Assembly (NCBI GenBank): GCA_024449915.1
Contig: JAMZAV010001809.1
Span: 1-64,000 of the forward strand
Origin: Sweltsa coloradensis
Lineage: Eukaryota > Arthropoda > Insecta > Plecoptera > Chloroperlidae
Length of the DNA: 64,000 nucleotides
Direction of reading: 5' to 3'
Below, piece by piece: positions 1 to 11,530 of the stretch. Below the pieces are notes generated by a model. That model was not told the DNA's origin. It searched no databases and saw nothing but the letters and a program-made list of their open reading frames with translations. A program made the translations under genes and the position numbers. Within the stretch, counting starts at the first letter, position 1; each line of letters starts with the position of its first letter.

Positions 1-3000
1 ATAAATATATACTCAGTCATTGCTTTCTATGTGTACAAAACACGTGTATTATTATTAGTATGGTATCATTGCTAGTTTTTATGTCATAGCAATTAATGTA
101 GCTATGCGGTAGCAGATCCTTATACTATCTGCTCCATCGGAGGTTTGCAGATGGTGACGTCACCGGTGGGATAGTTCTAGCCAATCAGCGGTCACTAATT
201 TAAAATACCGATCGACATTGGCCCGCTCGGCCCCGCCGATGCTGCTAGTATCTGCATTCTTTCGATAGAGCAGCTATATGTTGTTTTTAAACAGCATTGA
301 ATTGTCATAACACATAAAACCGTAATTTCTCAATAGCGTGCCCTACTTGTGTACCATCAAATAACAAGATGATATCATTAAATTTACGTGGTTTATGTGT
401 GTGACGGCCTTCTTTCAAAATGGCCGCCATTGGTGCCATTCTGTTAGTTTGACATGACCCTACACAAAAGTTATTTTTCAATGGCATGTTCTATGTATTT
501 ACCCAATTTCAACATTCTTTCATCAAATGTAAAAAAAAAAAAATTGCCGCCATCTTGTAAAATGGCCTCTATTGGTGTCGTGGGACAATTCTGAAAAAGC
601 CCAACATTCAAATCATTTTCCAGTTACATTCCTAATAATATGGTGTGTCAAATGTTATATGTGTATCATAAACGATCAATCCGTATATCACTTATCTGCA
701 TGTCTTATAATATGTAATTTTCTATAAATAATCCCATTATGTTCCCAGGATGACCAAATATATAATTTAATTGGTAATTTCATGTAGAATTCAAATATAA
801 CTTCAGTTTTTACTACAGCTGTAATAAAAATTATAGAAAATATATGAAAACCAAGAGCGTGTTCTATATGCATGTGCCTAAAAGAAGATGGCGTCGTAAA
901 AAACTTAGGCCCAGAATGACAGATGTCTACCCAAGATTTTTTCTATCCTTAAAAAAAACCCTAACAGGATTAGAAGATAAAATCCATCCAGGTCGAAATT
1001 CCTACGGGTCTTATGGCCAGGGACTGCACTATCATGTGCAAATCACAGGATATTAATGAGAATCATTTAACGCACATGTTAAGTTTTGTAAATATTTTAG
1101 TTTGAAAAGCCCATTATATACAAATTCTGTTATAGCCAGCTTGTTGCCAATATGCTGACACACATAAGTGAATTTTTCCAAAATCATCGGATTGATATTG
1201 TACACTTGAGATGTCCGTAAATTAAGGCGTAGTTAGGAAAAAGTGGGTTCACGAGGTCTATTTCGACCTATAACAGACTATTCCATTGTTGTATTTTTAT
1301 GTAAATTGCATTTGTATTGTTGCAAATTTTCTTCTAAATTGAATACAAGTAAAATCAAGTATCTGAAATTATTTTTCTGACATTTATTTTGGTTTTAGTA
1401 AGTCAATGTGCGGCGTTAGAAATGAAGCGTCGGCCATCTTTGAAGCGTCGTGACGTATCGTTAGCAGTGAAATTTTTTCTTCAGTTATACAACAATACAT
1501 GCTCCGTGATGTGTAGAACCGAATTGTATGGGTTAGCCCTTGCCCCCCAAGTTGAGCCCATTTTAGGCCTTCTTGCCTTCGAGATGAACGACTAAAAGCA
1601 GTACATGATGAAATAATGTAAATACGGTATCAACATAATTATTATTTTATAATAAACACACTTCATATCATATCATCTTCAACGAACTTATTCATAAACA
1701 ATCAATATGTCTATCCAGGTTAACAAGTACTGCATCTTGCAACTACGGACCAATAAAAAAAATATGCTGTAATTCTCTCTATTGATATGATAGGCCTACG
1801 TACCGGATGTCTGTTCTAAATGTCAGCGCAATCTTCGGCTGATTTTCGATGTACACACACACACGGAAGCGCCGTTTGAGTTGAATGGAGACACTCAGTC
1901 GCTCCGCTCCCTCGTTTAATTAGGGATTAAAATATAATATTTGGTTCACAATTCGTGTTCGTGAATTAACCCGTATTGACTTTCCCTCGGATCCATCATT
2001 TGAAGAAATTGAATGCTGTGATTATGGCGTGAGTTCCAATTCCAGGAACATTCACTTGTTTCCTGTCTAGCAATGACAATGCCAGTTAAGCTATAGATAA
2101 ATTTACGAAAACAAACTGTCCTGTCTGTGAAACGATTTTACTAAAATCTACTAATTATTTTATTTTTGGTGGATTGGACTTTTCTGGCAATCTATACAAT
2201 GCTCTATTACCCGTGTACAAAGAGAATACGAGCCCGGAGAAAAAATACGATTGGAATAAAATTTAGTCAATTATTTATACATTTAACTGTAACGATATGT
2301 TTAAGAATGAGACTGACCTATTTTCCATAGCATAACGCTTTAGTATAATCAAGGCATACACAAATGGCAAACAGGTGCTCAATCAAAATCTTTTTTCGAA
2401 CACAAGATGCGAAAAAAATACACAATTTAAAATAATATATAACCATAACTCACTAAGTATAATATTTTAATTAAATGATCACTGTTAAAATATTCAATGG
2501 AATATATTCCCGGTGATTATGGGTGCAGACAGTAGGGTATGAAGATAGGGTTAGGGATGGGTAGCCCCCCTCCCCTTTCCAGTTTCACCCCACACTGTCA
2601 CCCCCACACAGTACATCACGCCGCAGCAGGCACGTATTTTAAACCGCTATGAGATAAGATTCTCCTTCGTGACCGTCTAGCGATGAGAGCTTTGTGTTTG
2701 TGTTAGATTGATAAATCATTGACAATGACTTAATATTGTATTTGATCTTTAGGAAGGATATCTCTAGCGTCTCTAGTATGATACATTTACGACATTGATT
2801 AAAGAAGCCATCATTAATCAATGATTATTTACGAATAGACCACTGTGATCTAAAGCAGATTGCGAATATAAAAAACATGGTTCTGAGGAATGTTTTTTTA
2901 ACTGCTATTTTGCATCTTTCAAACGTTTAATCTCCATGCGCTCCGTGTTGCGGGAATACATGCCCCCCCCCCCCCCCATCAGAGCATGGACCCTCAGTAG

Positions 3001-3273
3001 TCACGCAATCATGAAAACTCAACCGATCACTAATGCGCGTTGCAATTAATTACTTGGCATTTGGCAACGTCGAAGTAGGAGCCGAGCCCGAGCGCGTTTC
3101 TGAGGAATTCCAGCCCATTGTAAGAAGGTATTTTTGTCATTCGTCACAGCTCAAGCCTCATATTCACAGCCAAATATTTAGACCAAATTAATAAATTACA
3201 TATTATGCAATTACTACGAACTGAGAAAACTTCTGGTACGGTACAGCTGAAATTAAACAGTAATAAAATATAC
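1..3273. other. No gene recognised; AT-rich unique-looking DNA
   Basis: I see no convincing coding region, RNA gene or repeat family member here. The open frames are short, lack recognisable motifs and overlap each other on both strands. A C run lies near 2964-2978, and a C-rich, T-rich stretch lies near 2560-2610. Promoters or exons too short to recognise could be present. Confidence 0.5.
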
Positions 3274-3897
3274 ACTAGGCTGCTTCGCGCTTTTCCTAGT
3301 CGCGTTGATGGATGAGCTTTTTTGTAAGTTACAATCTTACAAAATCATTTTTGTTTAATTTGGATATTTCTTTAAGTAGTATTGCTATGGTAATACCAAT
3401 TAATAGAATGTAAAAATATCTGGAGGCCCGAAGATTTGTTTTTTGTACGCATTGAAGGTGATTGTTGTCAAGTTTCTATATTACTTGCTAATTATTATAC
3501 ACCTCAAAACACTTATATTAAATAAAACCTTTATTTCTATTGATTCTGGCAAAAATTTTCAACTTTTTGTTTCAGAAGGAACTACATCACCACTACCTTA
3601 ATGTCCATGTAAAATATGAACGTTGTAACTCCACCCGTTTGGTCAGAATTGGCCCAAATATCACGAAAAAATCGTAAAGTACGATAAATATGAGAAATAT
3701 TTCTTCGATTGTACCAAAAAACGTGGCAGGACTAAGTTTAGAGATTTTGAAGATCCCCTCCAATTTTTATCAAGATCGCATATGCCGTTTGCCCGGTTGA
3801 GCGCGAACAAACAGACAGAAAAACAAACAAACCAAAAAAACACCCGAGCTATTTTTTGGGGGTCAGAGAAATTGAAGTCTTTGCTTCGCTCATCTAA
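3274..3897 (+). mobile_element. GGATGAGC-family non-autonomous DNA element, copy A
   Basis: The copy starts with ACTAGG, has CGCGTTGATGGATGAGC shortly inside, and ends with a segment reading TTGCTTCGCTCATCTAAT. The inner core, with a line reading CCATGTAAAATATGAACGTT, recurs in copies E, F and G and in a fragment near 24.8 kb. Both ends carry GGATGAGC in opposite orientation, so it behaves like a short inverted-terminus element of the MITE type. No transposase is encoded. The superfamily cannot be assigned because no clear target duplication was found. Confidence 0.7.
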
Positions 3898-4072
3898 TCA
3901 CACGAAATATTTTAACGAATAATGAGCGTTTTTTGGACATGTCTAGCTACTAGCTAATATTCTTGGCGATACCTGTAGCTTTTTTCATACATTCTTTTAC
4001 TACAACTTAAAAAAATAATTACATACATAGATATAAAAGAGAAGGTTGATTATAATGAATATTGCAAAATAC

Positions 4073-4101
4073 TAAATAAATAAATAAATAAATAAATAAA
4101 T
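4073..4101. repeat. AAAT microsatellite
   Basis: About seven uninterrupted copies of the tetranucleotide AAAT are visible. It is an ordinary simple repeat. Confidence 0.95.
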
Positions 4102-5757
4102 GCACCGGTATTTTGATTTTGTCTCAGTGGCGTATCAAGGGGGATTGACCCCCTCCCTAAAACCACCCTAGTCTCATATTTTTAAGAGCACAAACAGTAG
4201 TTCGAGAGGGGTACAACAAGGGTTGACGTTGACTTGACAGGCGTCCCGATTTTAGGTGTTGGTCTCGCGTCCCGACGTTATAATGAAAAATGTGTATTAA
4301 TAATTAATTATATTTATTAATCTGGCAGCACCTTAGAGGTATGGAATACCTTTAACAAGTTTTGTTAACACATGTACCATTATCCATTAGTTTTTTGTTT
4401 GGTTTATTTGGATTAAGGACGCGTCAACCGTTAGGTCATAATGCACCACTCTAGCCTAAGGGGGGGGGGGGGGAGGAGGGGCCCATGCTGGTCAGAACCA
4501 GCCACGGGTAAGGGGAGGAAGGGGGGTTTCTCACGTCGCGGTCGTCATCGTCTTTGTCATCGTTCGTTGTGTCACTGTCATCGTCGCCGGGGGGTCGTCA
4601 AGGGAAGGGGGCAAGGTCCCCGACGACGATTGCCAGAGCTCGCCTCTAGTTTCGCGGAGTAAGATATTCCGCTCTTTCTAGCTGATGTTTGCGAGGTGGA
4701 CTTTTTCTCTTGAATCGCCTTTTACGATTAGCAGAGCCATGCTCTGGGCCAATTCTACCCGGGCCCAGACGAAACCTACGATCTGCAAAGTAATTGAAAA
4801 AAATGAGGCTAGTCTGGATCTACTCAGACGGTATAATTCAACAGTACCAAAAGCCATTACAAACCCGTAGTAGGCAGGATTGTGGATTAGAACCCCAATT
4901 TTTGTTAATGTTGTTTATAATGGATTGCAATATTGATCGCGAAACCTACAAACAAAATGCTTGTGTTGAAAAATGTATAATAATATTATGTTTAAATATT
5001 TCCGCGCGTCCTAATTTACGTTGACATCCGCTCTGCTTCTAGTAGTTCATGGCAAAGTCTACAGACAGCGCTGCGGACTACGTAGTGTATACAGTTGCTG
5101 CTAGGTACCAGTAGCTTCGCTCGAGCTGTCGGGCACGCCACCTACATTGTTCGCGGAGTACTACATGAGCGGAGCAAAAATTTTCCGTAGACACTCGGCA
5201 TAGGCCGTTACGACTCTAGCTATATATTAGTCACTCAACGCTACTAGGCTTAAGATAAACATATACCTCATGAACCTCGTAGGCCTATCGTTGGGTAGGC
5301 CTAGACCACCAGAATCCTTTTTCTTCTTTTGCTGATGCAATATTTCAAATAAGATTGCATGGCATTACTCAAGAACTGACGCCTAGGCTCCTAAAACCCG
5401 ATTTTGAAAAGGTCTTGGGAACATTTACGTCTACAAATTGACAGTTGTCAAGTCCCATGTGTTATTTGTTTACTATTGAAGTGGGCGAAGACCACTGCCT
5501 TCAAACCTTGTCGTTCCCACCGCTCGCGTCTGCGCGCTCTCCCATTGGTTGAATAAATTATGTTCAAGACAACGGCTGGGATAGTTGTCGGAGATACTTT
5601 ACGAATTCGGGTTCCTCAATCCGACTGTCGCAAAATACCGTCGAGGCTAGACTTTCCGAAATTCGGTTTTCGTGGTCGGCCGAAAAAATACTTTCCGACA
5701 GTTCGTCGAGGCTAGGCCCCCAGATGTTAGTTTGACTCAACTTTTTCATACGTAACT

Positions 5758-5916
5758 GTAAGCATAAGGTTTTGTATGTTAAAAATTGCTCAACTTTCTT
5801 ACGCATTAAAACAGTGTCTTAAGCTAATTGCATTAAAACTAGTGCATTTGTGTGAACACCAGTACGTGTTCCCTATGTTACAACATTACGGCAACGCGTT
5901 AAAACCTTATGCTTAC
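5758..5916. repeat. Short inverted repeat, possible MITE or hairpin
   Basis: GTAAGCATAAGGTTTT at 5758-5773 is exactly matched by its reverse complement at 5901-5916, with about 127 bases between. The perfect 16-base match is unlikely by chance at this distance. Nothing coding lies inside. It may be a tiny inverted-repeat element or an isolated hairpin. Confidence 0.45.
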
Positions 5917-6529
5917 TTCTTATATTTTTGTCTGGATCCACCTTTAAAAACATTTTCAGCCGCGGTAAGGTTAAACTACCATAGTAAGCCGCCATCTTTT
6001 ACAATCAGGTGAACGTCACCGCTTGCAGCGCTACTGGTGGTGAAACGTCATACGGTCCCCCATTGTGATCGCGATTGGGCGACAACTTGCGTCACTTTTC
6101 CATTTTGTGATAATAGGCCACTAAACAGCTGCTGAAATACTGGTGCCGTCACACATCGATTCGATAATCTATACTCTCGTTGAAGAGGGTTGGCAACATA
6201 ACAAATACAAACTATAGAAATCTTGCTTCTTCTTGATCTATGAAGTACCAACTTTTGAAACGGAACATCGGCAAAAATGCGGGAAATTTGAAAATACGCG
6301 AAATTTGAAAAATAACCAAAATATCCGTAAATCGAGTGTGATATCCTTGAATCCGTAAGAAGACCTAAATATCCGTATTTACGGATGAAATCCGTAAAAA
6401 TGGTTGCCCTGAAATAGGGAATGTTCACCAAGGCCAAATATTGACGTGTGTGTAAGAAGTGGATAGAAAACCTCTTTAAAAACACCATTACTGCAATTAT
6501 ACCAATTTAAAGTAGTCTAAATATATTTT

Positions 6530-6800
6530 ATATTCTATTTTTGCACAAAGTTTGTCCTAGGTTCGGTTCGATTTTAGGTTCGAGGTTCGAAATTTTCCTC
6601 AAGGTTCGGTTCGAAAAAAAAATCAAGGTTCGCACACCCCTACTTTCTGCCGTAAGAATAATTTTTAACAATTCTTACGTTCTGCCGTAAGAATAAACAC
6701 AGTGTTTGAAAAAAGTTTGGTTTGAGGTTCGAGGTTTGCAAACCTTTTTATTGCAGGTTCAAGGTTTGGTTCGAAATTGAAAAATCCAGGTTTGCTCAAC
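6530..6800. repeat. AGGTTCG-rich degenerate minisatellite upstream of RPA1 exon
   Basis: The words AGGTTCG, GGTTCGAGGTTCG and GGTTTGAGG recur many times in this stretch, mixed with T-rich filler and two copies of TTCTGCCGTAAGAATAA. It lies about 80 bases before the RPA1 exon acceptor, so it would be intronic. Confidence 0.6.
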
Positions 6801-6880
6801 CCTACATACTGTGTATACTGTACCTACATGTATTATTATTTTAAGTTACTTACTGATACCTATGTAATATTTTGTTCCAG

Positions 6881-7088
6881 ATTTCAAAAGTTTACTGTAT
6901 TAGTAACTGTTCCTTGAAAATGGCTAACAAGCAGTACACACACATTAAGCACGAATACGAGGTGTCTTTCACTAATAACACCACAATATTTCCTTGCAAC
7001 GATGAAGAGATTGGAGCGATTCCATCAATTACTTTCGATTTTACACCATTGGAGAAAATTCAGTCTCTCGAAGATAAGTTTATTTGTG
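6881..7088 (+). CDS. RPA1: Replication protein A 70-kDa subunit, internal exon (end of DNA-binding domain A, start of domain B)
   Basis: The product is the large subunit of the RPA heterotrimer, which binds single-stranded DNA in replication, repair and recombination in the nucleus. The exon is preceded by a good acceptor (TTTTGTTCCAG) and followed by GTAAGT. In frame it reads a stretch resembling KVYxxSxxSLKMANKQY, then HEYEVSF, a PCNDEE acidic turn, and IPSITFDFTPL. This order matches animal RPA1 at the linker between OB folds A and B. It ends one base into a codon, and the next exon at 8257 restores that codon as Asp, giving the DVIGV strand typical of domain B. No stop or frameshift is seen. 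The identification is firm from sequence resemblance; whether the gene is complete and expressed is not shown. Confidence 0.9.
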
Positions 7089-7428
7089 GTAAGTTTGTTT
7101 TGTTGAGGGTTCGTTACCGGTACTGTTTTGGTGCTTTCTTGTCTATTTTTTGTTTGTTTTTCAATTTACCATGATACTGCAATTATTTTATACCTATACA
7201 CATGAAGTCTAAGTGGCGGTAAAAGCAATTACTTTTAGTTTTAGGCCATTCAAACTCAAAGTAATCACCCCGTCTCGATCGTCGGAAGTTGATTGCTTAA
7301 ATTTGCTGCATCTATAGGTTTAACTAGCACTATGCAGGTAGTTGTGTTCTACTATTATTTTGTTGATATTTTTTATGTAATAATAACAACCTCCTATCGG
7401 TAGAAAGATCATAGCATGTCTGATAGTT

Positions 7429-8234
7429 ATTGGATGAGCGTAGCGAGCGAAGCGAAGATTCCATTTCACTACACTGAAGAAAAAAATCCGGAATGTTTTT
7501 TTTTCTTTTTTTTTCTTTCTTTTTGTATTTTTGTGTGTTTGTTAACACGATTCCAGCTAAACCGATAATCCGATTGCGATGAAATTTTATGGAGACCTTC
7601 AATGTCTCTGAACTTAGAACTGCCACGTTTTTGAGCGCAATCGGGAATTTTTTTCTCATAAAAAACGCAATTTTACGATTTTTTCGATTTTTAAAAAATT
7701 TCTTCGTTTATAACCCTACATGCTTTATCCGATTGTAATGATTTTTTCACAGAACCTCAATTTTATGAATTAAGATATTCGTGTGAAATTTGAGCGTAAT
7801 CGAAAAATTATTTCTCATGAAAATCAAAATTTTACGGGTTTTTTCTTTTCTAAAACAATTCTTTGACTTGTAACACCTACATGCTTTATCTTATTGGAAT
7901 GATTTTTTCACAGAACCTTAATTTCATGAATTAATATATTTGTGTTAAATTTGAGCGCAATCGAATAATTATTTCTTATACAAATTGCAATTTTACGATT
8001 TTTTTCTTTTTAAAAAATTACGAATTATTAAAAAAATTAGGTTAATTTTTTATTTTATTTTATTTAATAATAAAAATTAAGTTAATTTTTTTTTGATTTA
8101 ATTTAATTTAAAAAAATCTTCGACTAAGTAATGATTTTTTCACAGAACAACAGAAAATCCGCGTAACACATGGCATCTCAATGCACCATATACGCTCATC
8201 CAACAACGCGGCGGGACTTAAGCGTTTTCCTAGT
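7429..8234 (-). mobile_element. GGATGAGC-family element, copy B, inside RPA1 intron
   Basis: The left end reads ATTGGATGAGCG followed by AGCGAAGCG repeats. The right end reads GCTCATCCAACAACGCG and then GCGTTTTCCTAGT, the reverse complement of the ACTAGG end of other copies. The interior contains tandem units of about 161 bases, recognisable by ACATGCTTTATC followed by ATGATTTTTTCACAGAAC; the same unit length occurs in copy C. It encodes nothing recognisable. Its right edge is only 22 bases before the first base of the next RPA1 exon. Confidence 0.75.
7682..8030. repeat. About 161-bp tandem units inside copy B
   Basis: TGCTTTATC appears at 7721 and 7882, and the flanking text (TTTCACAGAAC, ATTTGAGCG, AATCG, ATTATTTCT) repeats with the same spacing. 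About two full units and part of a third are visible, followed by a T-rich decay. Confidence 0.75.
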
Positions 8235-8256
8235 TATACCATATGTTTTATTGCAG

Positions 8257-8369
8257 ATGTTATTGGAGTTGCCCGAGTTATTGGTGCCATTACCCAGATC
8301 ACGTCCAAGAATTCAGGGAAGCAGTTCATTATACGAAATGTCACTCTTGTTGATGAATCTGGCACTGCT
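8257..8369 (+). CDS. RPA1: Replication protein A 70-kDa subunit, next exon (DNA-binding domain B)
   Basis: This exon continues the RPA1 reading frame across the intron. It encodes DVIGVARVIGAI, then TSKNSGKQF and RNVTLVDESGTA, the beta strands of OB fold B that in known RPA1 proteins precede a TLWG-type strand. The donor GCT/GTAAGA lies at the end of a codon. The TLWG-type continuation was not found downstream, so the next exon is either beyond a long intron, outside the window, or absent. The exon looks intact and evolutionarily constrained. Whether this is a functional locus or a two-exon duplicate cannot be decided here. Confidence 0.9.
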
Positions 8370-8919
8370 GTAAGATCACCGACTTATAGACGGGTTTAGC
8401 ATATGTTTGGGAAAGATTAATATGAACCAACAGCTTACCTTTGGTACTTTCTGGCAGCCATGTTACGGTTTCTTTTCTTTTCTGTCAATTGAGATACTAG
8501 GCTATAGGCTACTGGTAATAAAGCGTTGGTTGCACATTGTTGATTCTTGCCGCGTCATGCTTGTGCGCGTTTTTTCTCAACTACACAGTGATTGTTGGTA
8601 GTTGGGGTTCATCAATTATCGCGGACTGACTAATCTTGTACAGTAAGACCTCAATTATCCGAGGTGGATGGGACCGAGCTATGCTCGGTTAACGAAAAAC
8701 TCGGATGATAAGGACTTCCTTGTTTACCTCCTCCCAGCAGGGCCCTAGTATATGAAAGTGATATCTCAAGTGTAAAACTTGTGAAATACCATTAAACAGC
8801 CTCTTAGTGATGACATCGGCTGCCGACTGCTTTGTTGGTAGAATGAATGTGTGGTCTCGTTATCTTATCTCGTAGCATAAACGACTGCTTTGCTGATCGA
8901 ATGAATGAGTGGTCTCATT
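8370..8919. other. Presumed RPA1 intron start; no further exon recognised
   Basis: No coding continuation of RPA1 is visible. A roughly 38-base direct duplication (CGACTGCTTTG followed by GAATGAATG and GTGGTCTC) lies at about 8826-8864 and 8882-8920, immediately before family copy D. Confidence 0.5.
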
Positions 8920-8920
8920 A
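8826..8920. repeat. 38-base direct duplication beside copy D
   Basis: Two diverged copies of the same 38-base word lie 56 bases apart, start to start. The second copy runs directly into the ATTGGATGAGC end of element D. It may be a local duplication or an element footprint. Confidence 0.6.
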
Positions 8921-9492
8921 TTGGATGAGCGAAGCGAAGACTTCAATTTCACTGACCCCTCAAAAAATTTAGCTCCAATGTTTTTTTTTTTCTGTCTGTT
9001 TGTTCGCACGATTCCGGGCAAACGGCATATGCGATCTTGATGAAAATTGAAGGGGACCTTCGAAATCTCTGAACTTAGACCTGCCACGTTTTTGGGTACA
9101 TTCGAAGAATTATTTCTCATGAATATCGTACTTTTACGATTTTTTTCAATTTGTAATGCGATATTTTCTTGATATTTGGTCCGCGGCCGGGCAAACGGCT
9201 ACTCCGATCTTGATGAAACTTTAGGGGAACGTTTGAAATCACTAAAGTTAGATATGATATGATTCTGGAGGCAATCGAATAAATATTTCTAATGAATATC
9301 GACCGTACAACTTGCGTGCAGCTTCGAAATGACCTCGCCGCCCCCGCACCTTTTGACTGCTACATGCACGCACACAGCAGTGAGCCTCGCCTTGCTGTCA
9401 GTCTGTTGCAGCTTAAAAGTGGTCCTACGCAAACTAAATACTTACATAAAAGCTCATCCATCAACGCGGCGGGACTTTAGCGTTTTCCTAGT
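8920..9492 (-). mobile_element. GGATGAGC-family element, copy D
   Basis: It begins ATTGGATGAGCGAAGCGAAG, contains the family core (GGCAAACGGCATATGCGATC), and ends ACTTTAGCGTTTTCCTAGT. It is the inverted partner of copy E, only about 185 bases away, so the two could pair as a hairpin. No coding content. Confidence 0.75.
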
Positions 9493-9676
9493 CTTATCTC
9501 ATAAGCCATTCATAACGTAAACAAAACTACTCTGCGAGAGTCTTGGCCCCAAGCCAATTGACTGACTAGTGAGGCGATACGTAGTTCATGGCTTGGTAGG
9601 AGGAGGAGGGGGGGTGATGGTTATCTCCGCGTCTGTCATTGATTGGATGTCCCGATGCAATGTTTATTTCTTCATA

Positions 9677-10243
9677 ACTAGGAAAACGCTAAAGTCCCGC
9701 CGCGTTGATGGATGAGCTTTTTAAAGTTTTTAGTTTGCGTGGGATATCTTTACTTTTGCAAGTGCTTTGTTTTGCTGCCTACGCATTGTAGGTGATTGTT
9801 GTCAAGTTTCTATTGTTTCTTGTCAATTGGTATTATTTACTGTAAAAAACTTATATAAAAAGCTTTATTTCTATGGATTCTGGCTAACTTTTTCAACTTT
9901 TTCACTCAAAAGGTACTACATCACCATAACCTTAATGTCCATGTGAAATATGAACGTTGTAGCCCCAACCGTTTGGTCAGAATCGGCCCAAATGTCACGA
10001 AAATATCGCACTAAAAATCGAAAAAAATCGTAAAAGTACGATATTCATGAGAAATATTTCTTTGATTTCTTTGATTTCGAAGGTCCTCTCAAATTTTCAT
10101 CAAGATCGCATATGCCGTTTGCCCGGTAGAGAGCGAACAAACAGACAAAAATACAAACAAAAAAACACCCAAGCCAAATTTTTTGGGGGTCAGTGAAATT
10201 GAAGTCTTCACTCCACTCGCTCCACTCGCTACGCTCATCCAAT
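9677..10243 (+). mobile_element. GGATGAGC-family element, copy E
   Basis: It begins ACTAGGAAAACGCTAAAG and ends CGCTACGCTCATCCAAT. The 41 terminal bases are close to the reverse complement of the end of copy D. The interior matches copies A, F and G around the word TGTCCATGTGAAATATGAAC. Confidence 0.75.
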
Positions 10244-10384
10244 CATAGCCAGCCTCTATCATGTCGTCTTCAAGACCATATTTTCTCTTTTTCTCTCTCC
10301 CTCCCTCTCTTCTCTCTTTCGTCCGCCGTCTTCCAGCAAAGTCGCGGCGGCAAGCACTGACAAAGACCAATATAATCGAGCGGA
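10244..10384. other. Spacer rich in CT and TTTCTC words; no gene
   Basis: A polypyrimidine stretch (TTTTTCTCTCTCCCTCCCTC near 10290) is the only feature. I see no gene. Confidence 0.5.
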
Positions 10385-10502
10385 TTAAAGGAAAATACAA
10401 GAACATTTAGGGGTTTTGTGGTAGAGGGCTGAATTTTGGATTGTATACTCAGAACAACATTATAAGAAAATTGCCTCGAGGAGCCATGAAAAATCCATCC
10501 GG
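10385..10502. repeat. Partial unit of the roughly 340-bp repeat family (outer left side)
   Basis: The text from AGGGGTTTTGTGG through GCCTCGAGGAGCCATG to CCATCCGG is the reverse complement of 23246-23345 and a diverged relative of 10735-10830. The distance from GGGCTGAATTTTG here to GGGCCGTGAATTTTG at about 10749 is about 337 bases. It forms an incomplete tandem unit that is missing from the outer end of the right arm. Confidence 0.7.
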
Positions 10503-10506
10503 TTAA

Positions 10507-11530
10507 GGGGGTGGAAGGGGGTGAAAAAATGGCATTTTTCAAATATTAAAAAATTCAAAAATCAAACTAAATTTGATCCTAAGATTACAAAATTATTACA
10601 TATTGTAGATAAAAGTCCAAATTTTAATAAAAAAAATATATATCACCATATATGTATATCTAGCCAGATTTTGCACCCTTTGTCTTTTTTTCACAAATTT
10701 ACCCACTGTGCTGGGAGGATTAGCCTACCAGTTACGGGTTAAGTGATAGGGCCGTGAATTTTGTCTAAAACACTCAGAAGAATGATCTCAAAAAATTGGC
10801 CCGAGGAGCCCTCAAAAAAGTTGCTTGCTTATAGGAGAAAGGGGGGGTGTACTAAAAGGGGTTGATAAAACTAAAATAAAGAAATCCGTATTCAAATATT
10901 ATATTTAGAACGCCATATTAATGTGTATTGTAGATTAAGGGATTAAGGCTAATTTTAAAAAAATTCACCATATATGTAAATCTGATCAGATTATGCGCCC
11001 TTTTCCCATTTTCATAAATTTCCTCAATATTACGAAAGTGTATCGTGCGACCACTCTTTTTGTCACAAATTCTCCTAATATTACGAATTAGGACGAAAAC
11101 AAGATTTTGTGATGCTTTGGGTACATTTTTACTCAATGGACTTTGATCCCATTTTAACAAATTCACTCAATTTTAACGAAAGTGTATCGTGTGACCACTC
11201 GTTTTGTTCAAAATTATGCCAATAGTAAGAAAAAGGATAAAAAAAGTTTTTTAACACCTTAGGTACAGTTTCACTCAATGGACTTTGACCCCATTTTCAA
11301 AAGTTTACTCAATATTAACGAAAGTCTATCATGTGATGACTCGTTTTGTTCAAAATTATCCTAATATAACGAATTAGGACGAAAATAAGATTTGTCATGC
11401 TTTGGGTACATTATCACTCAATAGACTTTGATCCCATTTTCTCAAGTTTACTCAATATCAACGAAAGTGTATCGTGTGACCACTCGTTTGGTCCCAAATT
11501 ATTCAAATAATACGAATTAGTACAACATAA
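10507..11530 (-). repeat. Left arm of an approximately 1-kb inverted repeat
   Basis: This arm is the reverse complement of 16343-17284. The outer part consists of diverged units of about 320-340 bases, and the inner part of units of about 142 bases. TTAA stands at the outer boundary of both arms (10503-10506 and 17285-17288). The strand sign is only a convention. The arms enclose two LINE fragments, which are probably later insertions. Confidence 0.8.
11034..11530. repeat. About 142-bp tandem repeat in the left arm
   Basis: ACGAAAGT followed by TATC(A/G)TG starts at 11034, 11176, 11318 and 11461, giving periods of 142, 142 and 143. Each unit also carries ACTCAATGGACTTTGA and CGAATTAGGACGAAA in order. 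The last copy is incomplete. Confidence 0.9.

Larger units (their letters stand above)
3898..6529. other. No gene recognised; scattered minor repeats
   Basis: This stretch contains an AAAT microsatellite (4073-4101), a G run near 4459-4473 and a short dispersed repeat at 4396-4440 whose core GCGTCAACCGTTAGGTCATA recurs near 21537. A segment at about 4610-4770 shares words such as TCCCCGACGACGA and GGGCCAATTCTACCCGGG with 15900-16035. No exon of the neighbouring RPA1 gene was recognised here, although its upstream exons would be expected on this side. Confidence 0.5.
7089..8256 (+). other. RPA1: RPA1 intron, largely occupied by a mobile element
   Basis: The intron begins GTAAGT and ends TTATTGCAG, both canonical. 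Its phase (one base into the codon) is consistent on the two sides. Roughly two thirds of its length is copy B of the GGATGAGC family (7429-8234). Confidence 0.8.
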
